From NCBI GenBank assembly GCA_902543485.1, contig CACBYP010000008.1, positions 1 to 64,000 on the forward strand: a stretch of 64,000 nucleotides of DNA, given 5' to 3'. The position numbers were made by a program, and so were the translations under genes. Source of the DNA: an uncultured Pelagibacteraceae bacterium (GTDB taxonomy: Bacteria; Pseudomonadota; Alphaproteobacteria; Pelagibacterales; Pelagibacteraceae). Numbering within the stretch: position 1 is the stretch's first letter; the number at the start of each line of letters is the position of its first letter. The notes beneath the pieces are model-generated. The model worked only from the letters and a program-made list of their open reading frames with translations, did not search any database and was not told the origin of the DNA. This document shows, piece by piece, positions 9,487-19,013 of the stretch.

Positions 9487-10185
9487 ATGCATATTTTATT
9501 AACCAGACCATTAGATGATAGCAAAGAATTAATTTTAAAATTTACTTCGATGAAACATAAAGTTTCTCATTTACCCTTATTGCAAATAAAAAAAATAGAA
9601 ACACAAGAAATAGACTTTAGCCAATTCAAAGGCATCATTTTTACGAGCGCTAATTCTTTAAAAAATTTAAAATATTCAAAAATAGATAAAAAAATAATTT
9701 GTTTTTGTGTAGGTCTTGCAACAGAAAGAAAGGCCAAAGAATTAGGCTTTCAAAATATTTTCTGCGCTGAAGGTAACGTAAATAATCTTAAAGAATTAAT
9801 TTTACAAAACTTTGACCCAAAGATTGGACCAATGGCCTATATTAGTGGAGAAATTGTTTCTTATAGTCTTGATCAAGACTTAATTTCACAAAACTATGTC
9901 ATCAAGAGAATTATAAATTATACTGCAATACCCAATGAAAATTTAAGTGATGATTTTTTAAAAGATATCAAATCTTCTGTGCCAGAAATTGTTTATATAT
10001 ATTCTGAAAATAGTGCAAAGGCTTTTTATGGTTTAATAAAAAAATATAATTTAGATAATATTTGGATGGAAACTAACCTTATGTGTATGGGTGAAAAAGC
10101 ATCATCAGTATTAAATAACATTAAATGGAAAAAAATTTTTCTTTTTAACCCTGGTGAAGAGGAGTTTTTGCTATATAAAATTTAA
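9487..10185 (+). CDS. hemD: Uroporphyrinogen-III synthase
   Basis: Cyclises hydroxymethylbilane to uroporphyrinogen III. The 232-residue protein is divergent, as is normal for HemD, but opens with ILLTRPLDDSKEL and has IIFTSANSLKN near 49 and YIYSENSAKAF near 158, matching the two-domain family pattern. Its place directly after hemC and its length make the assignment firm. The next gene starts 2 bp downstream. Confidence 0.88.
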   Translation: MHILLTRPLDDSKELILKFTSMKHKVSHLPLLQIKKIETQEIDFSQFKGIIFTSANSLKNLKYSKIDKKIICFCVGLATERKAKELGFQNIFCAEGNVNNLKELILQNFDPKIGPMAYISGEIVSYSLDQDLISQNYVIKRIINYTAIPNENLSDDFLKDIKSSVPEIVYIYSENSAKAFYGLIKKYNLDNIWMETNLMCMGEKASSVLNNIKWKKIFLFNPGEEEFLLYKI

Positions 10186-10187
10186 AA

Positions 10188-11273
10188 ATGGACGTTTTAA
10201 ATAAACTAAATGAGTTATTTTTATCTGTTTGGAAGCAAGGAATTCTTGGTGTAGATTTCTTTCAGATAATAGTAGGTCTTGGAATATTTGTATTATTTTT
10301 AATATTTAGAGGTCTAATCAGCAAACTTGTAATAAAAAAATTGGAATTAATTTCAAAAAGAACAACCAATAAATTAGATGATACTTTCGTAAAATCTATG
10401 GAAGGTCCTGCTAGGTTTCTTCCAATTGTTCTTGGTGTCTTTTTTGCCAGTTATTATATGTCATTTGATAATGAGACTAGGGGTTTCATAGATAATATTA
10501 ACAGAACCCTAATAACAATTTTAATATTTTGGATAATACATCAGATAATTGAGCCTATATCATATATTTTAAGTGGATTAGATAAAGTCCTCACAAAAGA
10601 ATTAATAGGCTGGATTATAAAGTCTCTTAAAATTTTAATTTTTATTTTAGGTGCAGCTGCTGTTCTTGAATTATGGGGAATTAAAATTGGACCAATAATT
10701 GCAGGATTAGGTTTGTTCGGAGTAGCAGTAGCATTAGGCGCACAAGATTTATTTAAAAATTTAATATCCGGAATTTTAGTATTAGTTGAAAAAAGATTTA
10801 GAATTGGTGATTGGATTAAAGTTGAGGGAATTATCGAAGGGGTTGTTGAGAACATTGGTTTCAGATCAACTGTTATAAGAAAATTTGATAAATCACTGGC
10901 TATTATTCCTAATTTTCAATTTGCAGAAAATGCAGTGATTAATAATACAAGAAAGACTAACTGGGCTATTAGTTGGATAATAACTCTTCAATATGACACT
11001 ACAATTGACCAATTGAAAACAATAAGAGACGAAATTGAAGATCACATAAATAAAGGTGATGATTATGACCAATCTGTAGGAGTCGCTGTAAGAATTGATA
11101 AGTTTTCAGATAGCTCGATTGATATGTATGTTAGATGTTTTACAAAAACAAATAGTTGGACTAATTATTTACAAGTAAAAGAAAATTTGGCACTTGAAAT
11201 AAAAAAAATTGTTGAAGGTAAGGGAGCTGCTTTTGCATTTCCAAGTCAGTCTATTTATGTTGAAAAAAAATGA
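10188..11273 (+). CDS. MscS-family mechanosensitive channel
   Basis: A 361-residue inner-membrane channel protein with hydrophobic segments near 20-40, 78-95, 105-130 and 145-165. The pore helix and beta domain are clear in the GAQDLFKNLISGILVLVE segment near 184, then RIGDWIKVEGIIEG and the conserved IPNFQFAENAVINN near 240. Such channels release solutes under hypo-osmotic stress. The gene sits between hemD and yggT, overlapping yggT by 4 bp. Confidence 0.92.
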   Translation: MDVLNKLNELFLSVWKQGILGVDFFQIIVGLGIFVLFLIFRGLISKLVIKKLELISKRTTNKLDDTFVKSMEGPARFLPIVLGVFFASYYMSFDNETRGFIDNINRTLITILIFWIIHQIIEPISYILSGLDKVLTKELIGWIIKSLKILIFILGAAAVLELWGIKIGPIIAGLGLFGVAVALGAQDLFKNLISGILVLVEKRFRIGDWIKVEGIIEGVVENIGFRSTVIRKFDKSLAIIPNFQFAENAVINNTRKTNWAISWIITLQYDTTIDQLKTIRDEIEDHINKGDDYDQSVGVAVRIDKFSDSSIDMYVRCFTKTNSWTNYLQVKENLALEIKKIVEGKGAAFAFPSQSIYVEKK

Positions 11274-11560
11274 TTGCTATATTTTATTTAGCTCTTCAAA
11301 TTTTAAAACTTTATTCATATGTTGTAATTGCCAATGTAGTTATAAGTTGGTTGGTCGCTTTTAATGTAATAAATACAAGCAATAGGTTTGTATATTTAAT
11401 ATTAGATTTCACTTATAAAATGACAGAACCGATTTTAATTAGAATTAGAAGATTTTTACCTAACCTTGGCGCTTTTGATATTTCTCCTATCGTACTTCTT
11501 TTGTTGATATGGTTCGTAGAAATGTGTATGAAACTCTACATTGCACCACTAATATTTTAA
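11270..11560 (+). CDS. yggT: YggT family membrane protein
   Basis: A 96-residue protein with two long hydrophobic segments (about 5-32 and 65-95) flanking the family-typical segment with TEPILIRIRRFLPNLGAFDISP, where a Pro-rich turn precedes the second membrane region. YggT proteins are widespread with a poorly defined role in envelope or cell-division functions. It overlaps the MscS gene by 4 bp (ATGA) and precedes folD by 3 bp. Confidence 0.88.
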   Translation: MIAIFYLALQILKLYSYVVIANVVISWLVAFNVINTSNRFVYLILDFTYKMTEPILIRIRRFLPNLGAFDISPIVLLLLIWFVEMCMKLYIAPLIF

Positions 11561-11563
11561 TAA

Positions 11564-12409
11564 ATGATTTTAATTGATGGAAAAAAAGCTGCTGCTGATT
11601 TAAGAGAAGAGCTCAAGAAAGAAGTCTTATCCTTAAAAGATACGCATAATAAAGTACCAGGTTTAACAGTCATATTGATTGGTGATTTAGCACCTAGTCA
11701 AATTTATGTTAGAAATAAAGAGAAATCTGCCAATGAAGTAGGCCTTAAATCAGAGGTGATTAGATACCCTGACAGTGTTGAAGAAAGTGAAGTTTTAGAA
11801 AAAATAGATGAACTTAATAATGACGATTCCGTCTCAGGAATTTTAGTTCAGCTTCCACTTCCAAAACATATTGATAAACAAAAAGTTATAGAGGCAATTC
11901 TGCCAGAGAAAGATGTAGATGGATTTCATCCCATGAATGTTGGTAATCTGTCGTCAGGTTATGAAAGTTCTATTCCATGCACTCCTTTAGGTTGTTATTT
12001 ATTAATAAAAAAAATTGAACCAAACCTTAATGGAAAAAAGGCTGTAATTGTTGGAAGATCAAATTTAAATGGCAAGCCAATGACACAATTGTTGTTGAAA
12101 GAAAATTGCACAGTTACAATTACTCATTCAAAAACATATGATCTTAAAGGTGAATGTTTAAAAGGAGACATTATAGTTGCTGCTGTTGGAATCCCTGAGC
12201 TTGTAAAAGGTGATTGGGTTAAAAAAGATGCAATTGTTATTGATGTTGGAATTAATAAAACTGAAAACGGCCTAGTTGGCGATGTTGCATTTGATGAAGT
12301 ATCAAAAGTTGCAAAAGCTTTAACTCCAGTTCCAGGTGGAGTTGGACCTATGACTATTGCATGTTTACTTAAAAATACAATCGAATGTTTTAAAAGAGCG
12401 AATAAATAA
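11564..12409 (+). CDS. folD: Bifunctional methylenetetrahydrofolate dehydrogenase/cyclohydrolase
   Basis: Interconverts methylene-, methenyl- and formyl-tetrahydrofolate, feeding purine and formyl-Met synthesis and C1 oxidation, which is prominent in marine alphaproteobacteria. The 281 residues carry SQIYVRNKEKSA with the catalytic Tyr and Lys near 50, GILVQLPLPKHID near 95, DVDGFHPMNVG, the NADP-binding VIVGRSNLNGKPM near 165, and TPVPGGVGPMTIA near 260. It is the last gene of the hem block, tail-to-tail with the permease gene across 6 bp. Confidence 0.96.
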   Translation: MILIDGKKAAADLREELKKEVLSLKDTHNKVPGLTVILIGDLAPSQIYVRNKEKSANEVGLKSEVIRYPDSVEESEVLEKIDELNNDDSVSGILVQLPLPKHIDKQKVIEAILPEKDVDGFHPMNVGNLSSGYESSIPCTPLGCYLLIKKIEPNLNGKKAVIVGRSNLNGKPMTQLLLKENCTVTITHSKTYDLKGECLKGDIIVAAVGIPELVKGDWVKKDAIVIDVGINKTENGLVGDVAFDEVSKVAKALTPVPGGVGPMTIACLLKNTIECFKRANK

Positions 12410-12415
12410 AATTTA

Positions 12416-14953
12416 CTATTGATTTCTTATTAATGGATAAACTTTAGGACTTAAGTATTTAAGATTAGTTAGCAGTATTAAAATCAAGGTCACAATTCCT
12501 ATAGAGGCACCAAGGTAAATTAAAACTTTAAAATCAAATTGCCAAACTAATTCAAAAATATTCTCCATAATAAATTTTGATCCAATTACTGCAAAAAAAA
12601 TTGCAATTAATATTACCGACATAAAAATAATTATAAATTCTATCAAAGACGAAAGTATAATTTGTTTTTTTGAAAAACCTAAAATTTTAAATACAAGATT
12701 TTGGTACTCTTTTACTTTTCCTTGGACCATTATAGCACTTGAGATAACAATCAATCCAATGATAATTGTTACACCAGAAATTAGTGTTACAGCTATGAAG
12801 ACTTTATTTAAAACTGATTTTACTTTGTTTAAGTAATCAGCAATTTTTATCATAGACAAACTTGGTAATACTTCTAACATTTTGGTTTCATCAAAATTAT
12901 CTGGATTTTTAAACTTAGCAGTTGCTAAATATTCATGAGGAATTTTTTTTGCAAATTGTGGATTAAATAACATGGCAAAATTAATACTTAGATCACGATA
13001 ATCAACTTCTCTAAAATTAACTATTTCTCCATCAATTTCTCGACCATAAATGTTTAAAGTAAAAATATCTCCCAACTCAATATTAAAATCTTTAGCCACT
13101 TTTGCATCAAGTGATATCTGAAGTTGGTCAGGTTTAGATAAATCCCACCATTCTCCTTTTAAAATTGGGTTATCTTTAGGTATATTTTCAACCCAAGAAG
13201 ATCTTCTTTCACTTCCAATTACCCAATAACTATCATTATCTGGTTTAATATAGCTATTTGGATTCACACCATTAATTTTTACAATTCCGGAAGAAACCAT
13301 AGGCACTATTTCAATGTTCGCATCAGGGTTCATTTTGTAAAGACCTTGTTCAAATTTTTTCTTTTCACCTTTCTGAATTCCAACAAAAAAATAATCAGGT
13401 GCAATATCTGGGATAGATCTTGCAATTTCTCTTTTAAAATTTGTTCCAACTAAAGCTAAAGTTAATAATAGAGTTACACCTAAGCCTAAAGACATAATTG
13501 TGATAGGAGTGATACTTTTTGTTTGAGTTATATTTTTTATCGATACTTTTAAAGATATATTAGAAATAAAATTAAACTTTTTCAGTAAATAAATTATAAT
13601 TTTCGAAAGTAAAAAAAATACAATTAGACACACAAAAAAAGCCAGAAAATAACCCAAGCTATAAGAAGGTCTTTCAGATCCTAATGTAAACAATAAAACT
13701 AAAAATGATAACAAGATAAAACTCAAAATAACTGATTTTTTTGAGTAATAAAATTTTAAGTTTTGGAATACATTTCTAAATAGGTTTGATGCTTTAACTT
13801 GATCAATTGAACTTATTGTTGGTATTGAAAAAATTATAAGAACTAACAAACCTACAATAAATATTTTTATAAAATTAATTAAAGAGAATTTTGGATAAAC
13901 ATTTAATCCCAACCCATCTGATAAATATTTGTCAGCAATTGGTACAATTAAAAAACTTGAGCCGTAAGAAATTAAAGTAATAATAAATAATAATATTAAT
14001 AATTGAAGATAATAAAGTGTTTTTATATTCCCTGAATAAAATCCTACAGCTTTTCTTACAGCTATAGACATATTGTTCTGGTTTATAAATGACAACAATG
14101 TATTAGCGATACCTATTCCAGCAATTAACATTGCACTAATTGAAACTAAAGAGAGAAATTGGGAAAAATTATTAATTATCCTTTTTAAGCCACTTGCTGA
14201 ATTTTCTGGAAATCTAAGTTTTACTTTTTGGTCATCTTTAAAAATATCTTTGATCTTACTTTCTATTTTTTCTGGGTCATCACCTGGTTTAAACTTTACT
14301 TTATATTCATAATTTAAAAAACTACCTATTCCATTTAGTTTTAGTATCTCCAAAGTTTGTTTTCCTGCTAATGCCCAATCTCCAAAAGCTACAAACCCAC
14401 TGACATCAGGTACAGATTTTATAATTCCAACAACTATGAAACTTTGATCTTGTACCTTAACTTTGTCATTTATTTTTATCTTTAAGGTTTTTGATAAACT
14501 TTCATTAATCAAAATTGTCTTGGGTTCATTTTGCATTCTTTCATAAGCATCTTCTGGCTCATAAACAACTTCTCCGTATAGTGGATATTTTTCATCAACT
14601 GTTTTAATTCTTGTAAATAATGATTTATTTTTTTCTCTTCCTGTCGTAGAAAGCATTGTACTGAACTCTATCATTTGTGAGACAGATGAAAATTTCTTTA
14701 CTTTGTTGACTAAAGTAAGATCCCCCTGATTACGATTATAATCGATTTCGAGATCTCCACCCAAAAGAACTTTTGCATTATCATTAAGCTCTTTTTTTAA
14801 ACTATCTTCGATTGTAAAGATGGCACTTAAAATAAAAAGACTGATAAACAGCGTTACAATAATGCTTGAAATTTTTTTATAATTTCTGCTTAAATCCTTT
14901 AAAGCATACTTGAATATTAAACTTAACTCCGAAGAATTATTTAATTTTTCCAT
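12416..14953 (-). CDS. ABC exporter permease, FtsX/MacB type (YbbP-like)
   Basis: An 845-residue inner-membrane protein with an N-terminal helix (about 32-50), a large extracytoplasmic region, a group of helices near 270-400, two more near 405-450, a second helix and periplasmic domain near 480-710, and three C-terminal helices. This two-module layout is typical of YbbP-like permeases acting with a LolD/YbbA ATPase, probably moving lipophilic substrates or acting on the envelope. It overlaps the upstream ATPase gene by 17 bp. Substrate unknown. Confidence 0.88.
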   Translation of the reverse strand: MEKLNNSSELSLIFKYALKDLSRNYKKISSIIVTLFISLFILSAIFTIEDSLKKELNDNAKVLLGGDLEIDYNRNQGDLTLVNKVKKFSSVSQMIEFSTMLSTTGREKNKSLFTRIKTVDEKYPLYGEVVYEPEDAYERMQNEPKTILINESLSKTLKIKINDKVKVQDQSFIVVGIIKSVPDVSGFVAFGDWALAGKQTLEILKLNGIGSFLNYEYKVKFKPGDDPEKIESKIKDIFKDDQKVKLRFPENSASGLKRIINNFSQFLSLVSISAMLIAGIGIANTLLSFINQNNMSIAVRKAVGFYSGNIKTLYYLQLLILLFIITLISYGSSFLIVPIADKYLSDGLGLNVYPKFSLINFIKIFIVGLLVLIIFSIPTISSIDQVKASNLFRNVFQNLKFYYSKKSVILSFILLSFLVLLFTLGSERPSYSLGYFLAFFVCLIVFFLLSKIIIYLLKKFNFISNISLKVSIKNITQTKSITPITIMSLGLGVTLLLTLALVGTNFKREIARSIPDIAPDYFFVGIQKGEKKKFEQGLYKMNPDANIEIVPMVSSGIVKINGVNPNSYIKPDNDSYWVIGSERRSSWVENIPKDNPILKGEWWDLSKPDQLQISLDAKVAKDFNIELGDIFTLNIYGREIDGEIVNFREVDYRDLSINFAMLFNPQFAKKIPHEYLATAKFKNPDNFDETKMLEVLPSLSMIKIADYLNKVKSVLNKVFIAVTLISGVTIIIGLIVISSAIMVQGKVKEYQNLVFKILGFSKKQIILSSLIEFIIIFMSVILIAIFFAVIGSKFIMENIFELVWQFDFKVLIYLGASIGIVTLILILLTNLKYLSPKVYPLIRNQ

Positions 14954-15602
14954 CTTTGATTTTAATTTTTCGTTTTGCTTTGTCTGCTAATTTTGGATCA
15001 TGTGTGACCATTATTAAAGAAGACCCTTCTTCTTTGACGTATTTAAATAAAATTTCAGAGATCATTATTGAGTTATCGGTATCTAGGTTACCAGTTGGTT
15101 CATCAGCTAAAATCAAATCTGGTTTCATCGCGATGGCTCTTGCAATCGCCACACGTTGTTGCTCTCCGCCAGATAATTGACTTGGAAGATTATTAAATCT
15201 ATGTTTTAGACCAAATCGATCTAATAAACTTCTAGCTTCTTTCTCAGGATTTTTAAATTCATTGAGTTCAAGCGTTAAAGCTACATTTTCAACAGCTGTA
15301 TAATTTGGAATTAAATAGAAAGATTGAAATATAATTCCTATATTTTGCTTTCTAATTTCAGATACTTCGTCTTCATTTAGATTTGTTATTTCCCTGTTTT
15401 GAAATATAATTTTCCCTGAGGTTGGACGTTCTAGTCCACCAATTAACATAATCAAGCTTGTTTTTCCTGACCCACTTTCTCCAACCACAGACACAGTTTC
15501 TTTTTTTTTTATAGTTAAATCAATATTTTTTAAAACATTGATATTGTCCTTTCCAGTTTGGTATTTGAGATTTATTTTTTTTAATTTAAGAAGTGTGTTC
15601 AT
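14937..15602 (-). CDS. ABC exporter ATPase, LolD/MacB type (YbbA-like)
   Basis: A 221-residue ATPase with Walker A GESGSGKTS near 43, Q-loop IIFQSFYLIPNYTAVENV near 92, signature LSGGEQQRVAIARA near 144, Walker B LILADEPTGNLD and H-loop MVTHDP. I chose the ATG at 15602 because the preceding 16 residues of the longer frame do not resemble the family and the chosen start gives the normal N-terminus. This start codon overlaps that of the divergent esterase gene. The YbbA-YbbP/TesA divergent arrangement is also known from E. coli. Confidence 0.9.
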   Translation of the reverse strand: MNTLLKLKKINLKYQTGKDNINVLKNIDLTIKKKETVSVVGESGSGKTSLIMLIGGLERPTSGKIIFQNREITNLNEDEVSEIRKQNIGIIFQSFYLIPNYTAVENVALTLELNEFKNPEKEARSLLDRFGLKHRFNNLPSQLSGGEQQRVAIARAIAMKPDLILADEPTGNLDTDNSIMISEILFKYVKEEGSSLIMVTHDPKLADKAKRKIKIKDGKIK

Positions 15603-16209
15603 GAATAAAAGTTTATTTATAAAAATATTGTTATTCTTTCTAGTGCACATAAATGCAAGTGCAATAGAAAAGGTTATATTATTCGGCGATAGTTTAATGG
15701 CGGGTTATGGTCTACCTAAAGAACAACACTTATCTTTGGTTTTAGAAAGTAATCTCATTAGGAGTGGTTTAAATATCAAGGTAATAAATGGAAGTGTGTC
15801 AGGAAGTACTTCTTCAGGTGGATTGAATAGAGCAGAATGGAGTTTATCAGAACCCGGTATTGATTTAATCATCCTTGGTCTTGGGGCAAATGATATGCTT
15901 AGAGGAATTCAACCAGACGAAACTGAAAGAAATTTAGAAGAAATAATTAAAATTGCTGACAGTAAAAAAATAAAAATTATAATAGCTGGGATGGTTGCGC
16001 CAACAACTCATGGAACTAAATATAAAAAAAACTTTGATGCTATTTATCCTAAATTGTCAAAAAAATATAATTTACCTCTAATACCATTTTTGTTAGAGGG
16101 TGTTGCTCTTGATCCAAATTTAAATCAACAAGATGGAATACATCCTAACAAAGCTGGAACAATAGTTATAAGTAATACTATTCAAGATATTATTTCAAAA
16201 AATTATTAA
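15601..16209 (+). CDS. tesA: GDSL esterase/lysophospholipase (TesA-like)
   Basis: A 202-residue SGNH hydrolase with an N-terminal signal peptide (about 1-22, ending NASA), so probably periplasmic. The four blocks are present: GDSLMAGYG with nucleophile Ser near 32, the Gly in NGSVSG near 66, GLGANDML with Asn near 98, and DGIHPNKAG with catalytic Asp and His near 178-181. An in-frame ATG at 15538 lies inside the divergent ATPase gene and would bury the signal peptide, so the ATG at 15601 is preferred; AAGAAG about 8 bp upstream is a weak ribosome binding site. Confidence 0.9.
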   Translation: MNKSLFIKILLFFLVHINASAIEKVILFGDSLMAGYGLPKEQHLSLVLESNLIRSGLNIKVINGSVSGSTSSGGLNRAEWSLSEPGIDLIILGLGANDMLRGIQPDETERNLEEIIKIADSKKIKIIIAGMVAPTTHGTKYKKNFDAIYPKLSKKYNLPLIPFLLEGVALDPNLNQQDGIHPNKAGTIVISNTIQDIISKNY

Positions 16210-16215
16210 TCGAAT

Positions 16216-17217
16216 ATGAAAAAAAAATATCATCATTTAGCAAATGGCACATTTCGAAATCCTGAAGGATCAAAGGTGATCGATATGAATTTCAATTGGT
16301 CGTTTAAGGTCTTTAACCAAGAAAAAAAAAAATTAGATATGACTTTTCCTGAAAGTAATATCATTAAAAAAGAAAAAGTTTTATTGGATTTAAATAATTT
16401 TCAAAAAGAAGATTATGTAGCGTGGATAGGTCATGCAACATTTTTATTAAAATTAGGGGAAATAACAATAATAACAGATCCAGTTTTTTCAAAAAATGCA
16501 GGACCTTTATTTTTTGGGCCAAAGAGATTTACCGAACCAGCATTAAAACTTAATGAGATACCAAGAACAGATATTTTTCTACTAACTCACAATCACTACG
16601 ATCATCAAGACATGAAAACAATAATGAGATTTCCTTATAAAGAATCTAAAGTCCTGGTACCTTTAGGACTAAAAAAATATTTTAAAATTAATAGATTTAA
16701 AGACGTAAATGAAATGGATTGGTATGATCAAATAAGAATAAATCAGAATTTAAATATTACTTTTTTGCCATCAGTCCACTGGTCAAAAAGGAGTTTAACG
16801 GATACTAACAAAACTTTATGGGGTAGCTATTTGTTTGAATACAAAGGAAAAAAAATATTATTTTCATGTGATACTGGTGTTGGAAAAATATATAAAGAAT
16901 TGGGAGATAAGTATGGTCCAATTGATTTAACATTTATTAACATTGGCGCATATAATTTTTATCCTATGGCTTCAATTAAAGATTCTTCTGCTTACCACAC
17001 TAACCCTGAAGAAGCCCTTGGACTTGCTAAAGATTTAAAAAGTAAAAAAGTAATTGGAATGCATTGGGGAACTTTTGTCTTATCACTTGAACCAATATTA
17101 GAGCCCCCTTTAAGGTTTAAGCAAAATGCAGAAAAATTTGGATTTAAAAAAGATGATGCAATTATTTTTAAAATTGGCGAATTTAAATTGTTTAAAGAGC
17201 TTTTCGATACTAACTAG
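16216..17217 (+). CDS. Metallo-beta-lactamase-fold hydrolase (NAPE-PLD-like)
   Basis: A 333-residue MBL-fold protein with the zinc motif THNHYDHQD near 127-135, further ligands in SVHWSKR near 190 and SCDTGVG near 218, and a C-terminal GMHWGTF near 285. The opening WIGHATFLLKLG and TDPVF pattern fits the UlaG/NAPE-phospholipase D branch, many members of which act on phospholipid-type or lactone substrates. It follows the TesA-like esterase by 6 bp, so both may act on lipids or esters. Its end overlaps the convergent sugar dehydrogenase gene by 8 bp. Confidence 0.85.
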   Translation: MKKKYHHLANGTFRNPEGSKVIDMNFNWSFKVFNQEKKKLDMTFPESNIIKKEKVLLDLNNFQKEDYVAWIGHATFLLKLGEITIITDPVFSKNAGPLFFGPKRFTEPALKLNEIPRTDIFLLTHNHYDHQDMKTIMRFPYKESKVLVPLGLKKYFKINRFKDVNEMDWYDQIRINQNLNITFLPSVHWSKRSLTDTNKTLWGSYLFEYKGKKILFSCDTGVGKIYKELGDKYGPIDLTFINIGAYNFYPMASIKDSSAYHTNPEEALGLAKDLKSKKVIGMHWGTFVLSLEPILEPPLRFKQNAEKFGFKKDDAIIFKIGEFKLFKELFDTN

Positions 17218-18274
17218 AATTTTCCATCAACCACAATCCATCTTGATTTAAAAAATATAGTTTACCATTTATAGGATGAATTTGTATGTCTCTGATTCTT
17301 CCAATTTTATCTTTAAATATTATTTCCTCTTTTACGTTTGATAAATCATTAAACTCTAATTTTCTTAAAGACTTATCTTTAAGAGAAGTAATTAATGCAT
17401 GACCATTCCATTCTTTAAATTCATTACCTTTATAAATTGTGATTGCACTTGTGGCTATAGATGGAACCCAATATTGTATGGCTTTTGTAAAGCCAGGTTT
17501 CCATTTTGGCCCTATTGGTATACCTGAATAATTTGTGCCACCCCATCCAAGAATTTTCCAACCATAATTTTCACCTTTCTTTGCTTCACCAAACCAATCG
17601 CCTCCTTTTGCACCATGATTGCTCATATAAATTTTTCCATCAAAAGGCGATAAAGCTAAACCTTGAGGATTTCTTACACCAATTTGAAATATTTCAGGTA
17701 GCCAGTCTGATTTCCCCTCAAAACGAGGATTGTCTTCTGGAATGCCACCATCTACATAAATTCTAATTATACTTCCTGGATGTTTATTTCCATCTTGAGC
17801 AATCATTCCCCCACCTCTTTCACCTGCAGAAGCAAATAAATAGTTGTCTTTAATTGCAAGTCTTGAACCAAAATGATAGGGCGAGTCAATTGGTGGATTG
17901 GCTTGAAAAATATTTTTAAAATTTAATTTGTTTTTATTAAATTTTGCACGTGCAATTGAAGTACTAGTCTTCCAATTATTTCTATTTTCTGTGTATGAGA
18001 TGTAAATGTAATCTTCATGATACAGAATATCCAATAATCCTCCCTGTCCATATTCTACAAAATTTAAGTTATGACCAATTTCATTTATCTCCCTTGTAGA
18101 AATGTTTACAAATTTAATTTTTCCACCTTTCTCGGTAACAATCATTTCATTTTCATTAACGAACGAAGAACCCCAAGGTGCTTCTAATTCAATAATTTTA
18201 TTAAAATTAAAATTTTTACTAAATGAATTAGTTGAGAATAGTATTAATGATAAAAGAAATAATAATTTCTTCAC
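17210..18274 (-). CDS. PQQ-type sugar dehydrogenase (soluble aldose dehydrogenase family)
   Basis: A 354-residue beta-propeller protein with a clean signal peptide (VKKLLFLLSLILFSTNSFS). I start it at the GTG at 18274, just past the upstream SDR stop, because longer frames add 12 residues ahead of the signal peptide. Family features are VTEKGGKI, SAGERGGG near 155, RNPQGLALSP near 205, SNHGAKGGDWFG near 222 and the downstream propeller repeats. Relatives oxidise sugars with PQQ, often for want of a proven substrate. Whether this organism makes PQQ cannot be seen here. Confidence 0.85.
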   Translation of the reverse strand: MKKLLFLLSLILFSTNSFSKNFNFNKIIELEAPWGSSFVNENEMIVTEKGGKIKFVNISTREINEIGHNLNFVEYGQGGLLDILYHEDYIYISYTENRNNWKTSTSIARAKFNKNKLNFKNIFQANPPIDSPYHFGSRLAIKDNYLFASAGERGGGMIAQDGNKHPGSIIRIYVDGGIPEDNPRFEGKSDWLPEIFQIGVRNPQGLALSPFDGKIYMSNHGAKGGDWFGEAKKGENYGWKILGWGGTNYSGIPIGPKWKPGFTKAIQYWVPSIATSAITIYKGNEFKEWNGHALITSLKDKSLRKLEFNDLSNVKEEIIFKDKIGRIRDIQIHPINGKLYFLNQDGLWLMENSS

Positions 18275-18275
18275 T

Positions 18276-18986
18276 CTATGAAAGTTTTGATCTACCACCA
18301 TCGACAGCAATAATTTGTCCTGTAACCCAAGAACTGTCTTCAGTTATTAGAAATTTTGCAAGCGAAGCCGAGTCTTTACCTTCTCCAAGTCTTTTTAATG
18401 GATGGGCTTTTGCTATACCATCAGCTAAAACTTTATTTTTAAGCATTGGCTCTGCAATTTTTGAATTAGTTAAACTTGGAGCAATGCAATTTACTCTTAT
18501 ATTAGGAGCAAATTCTGCTGCTAAAGAAACAGTTAATCCTTCTACAGCTGCTTTAGTTGAAGCTATAATTGCATGATTTGTAAAACCCCTTTGAGCAGCA
18601 ACAGTTGAAAACAAAACAATCGATCCTTTATTTTTTTTTAAACTTTCTTGATAACCTTTAATTAAATCTACTGCAGAATATAAATTTAGTTTCATACATT
18701 TTGTAAAATCTTGTTCTGAAACCATTCTCAAAGGCTTTAAATCAATTGAACCAACACAATAAGCTATACCTTTGATATCATCTATTTCGGACTTAATCTT
18801 TTCAACAAAACCATTTTCTAAAACATCAGAGACAGTATATTTACAATTCAGTTTTTCAGACAAAGATTTTGTTCTTTCTTCATCTCTACCGATTAAATGT
18901 ACTTCTTTCCCGGCTGCGTATAACTGTTCTGCTAAATTAGATCCGATAGATCCTGTCGCACCTACTACTAAATATTTTTCTGACAT
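18276..18986 (-). CDS. SDR-family protein lacking the catalytic Tyr
   Basis: A 236-residue Rossmann-fold protein: GATGSIGSNLAEQL at the N-terminus, NADP-type Arg in LIGRDEERT near 36, SIVLFSTVAAQ near 125 with the usual Ser, and VDGG at the end. In the active-site position the YxxxK motif reads IASTK: Lys145 is present but residue 141 is Ile instead of Tyr. It may be a non-catalytic or altered enzyme. It is divergent from the photolyase gene across only 27 bp, and such SDRs often neighbour this photolyase class. The downstream dehydrogenase start follows its stop by 1 bp. Confidence 0.85.
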   Translation of the reverse strand: MSEKYLVVGATGSIGSNLAEQLYAAGKEVHLIGRDEERTKSLSEKLNCKYTVSDVLENGFVEKIKSEIDDIKGIAYCVGSIDLKPLRMVSEQDFTKCMKLNLYSAVDLIKGYQESLKKNKGSIVLFSTVAAQRGFTNHAIIASTKAAVEGLTVSLAAEFAPNIRVNCIAPSLTNSKIAEPMLKNKVLADGIAKAHPLKRLGEGKDSASLAKFLITEDSSWVTGQIIAVDGGRSKLS

Positions 18987-19013
18987 AAATTTTTAAAGAG
19001 TTATATATAGTTA

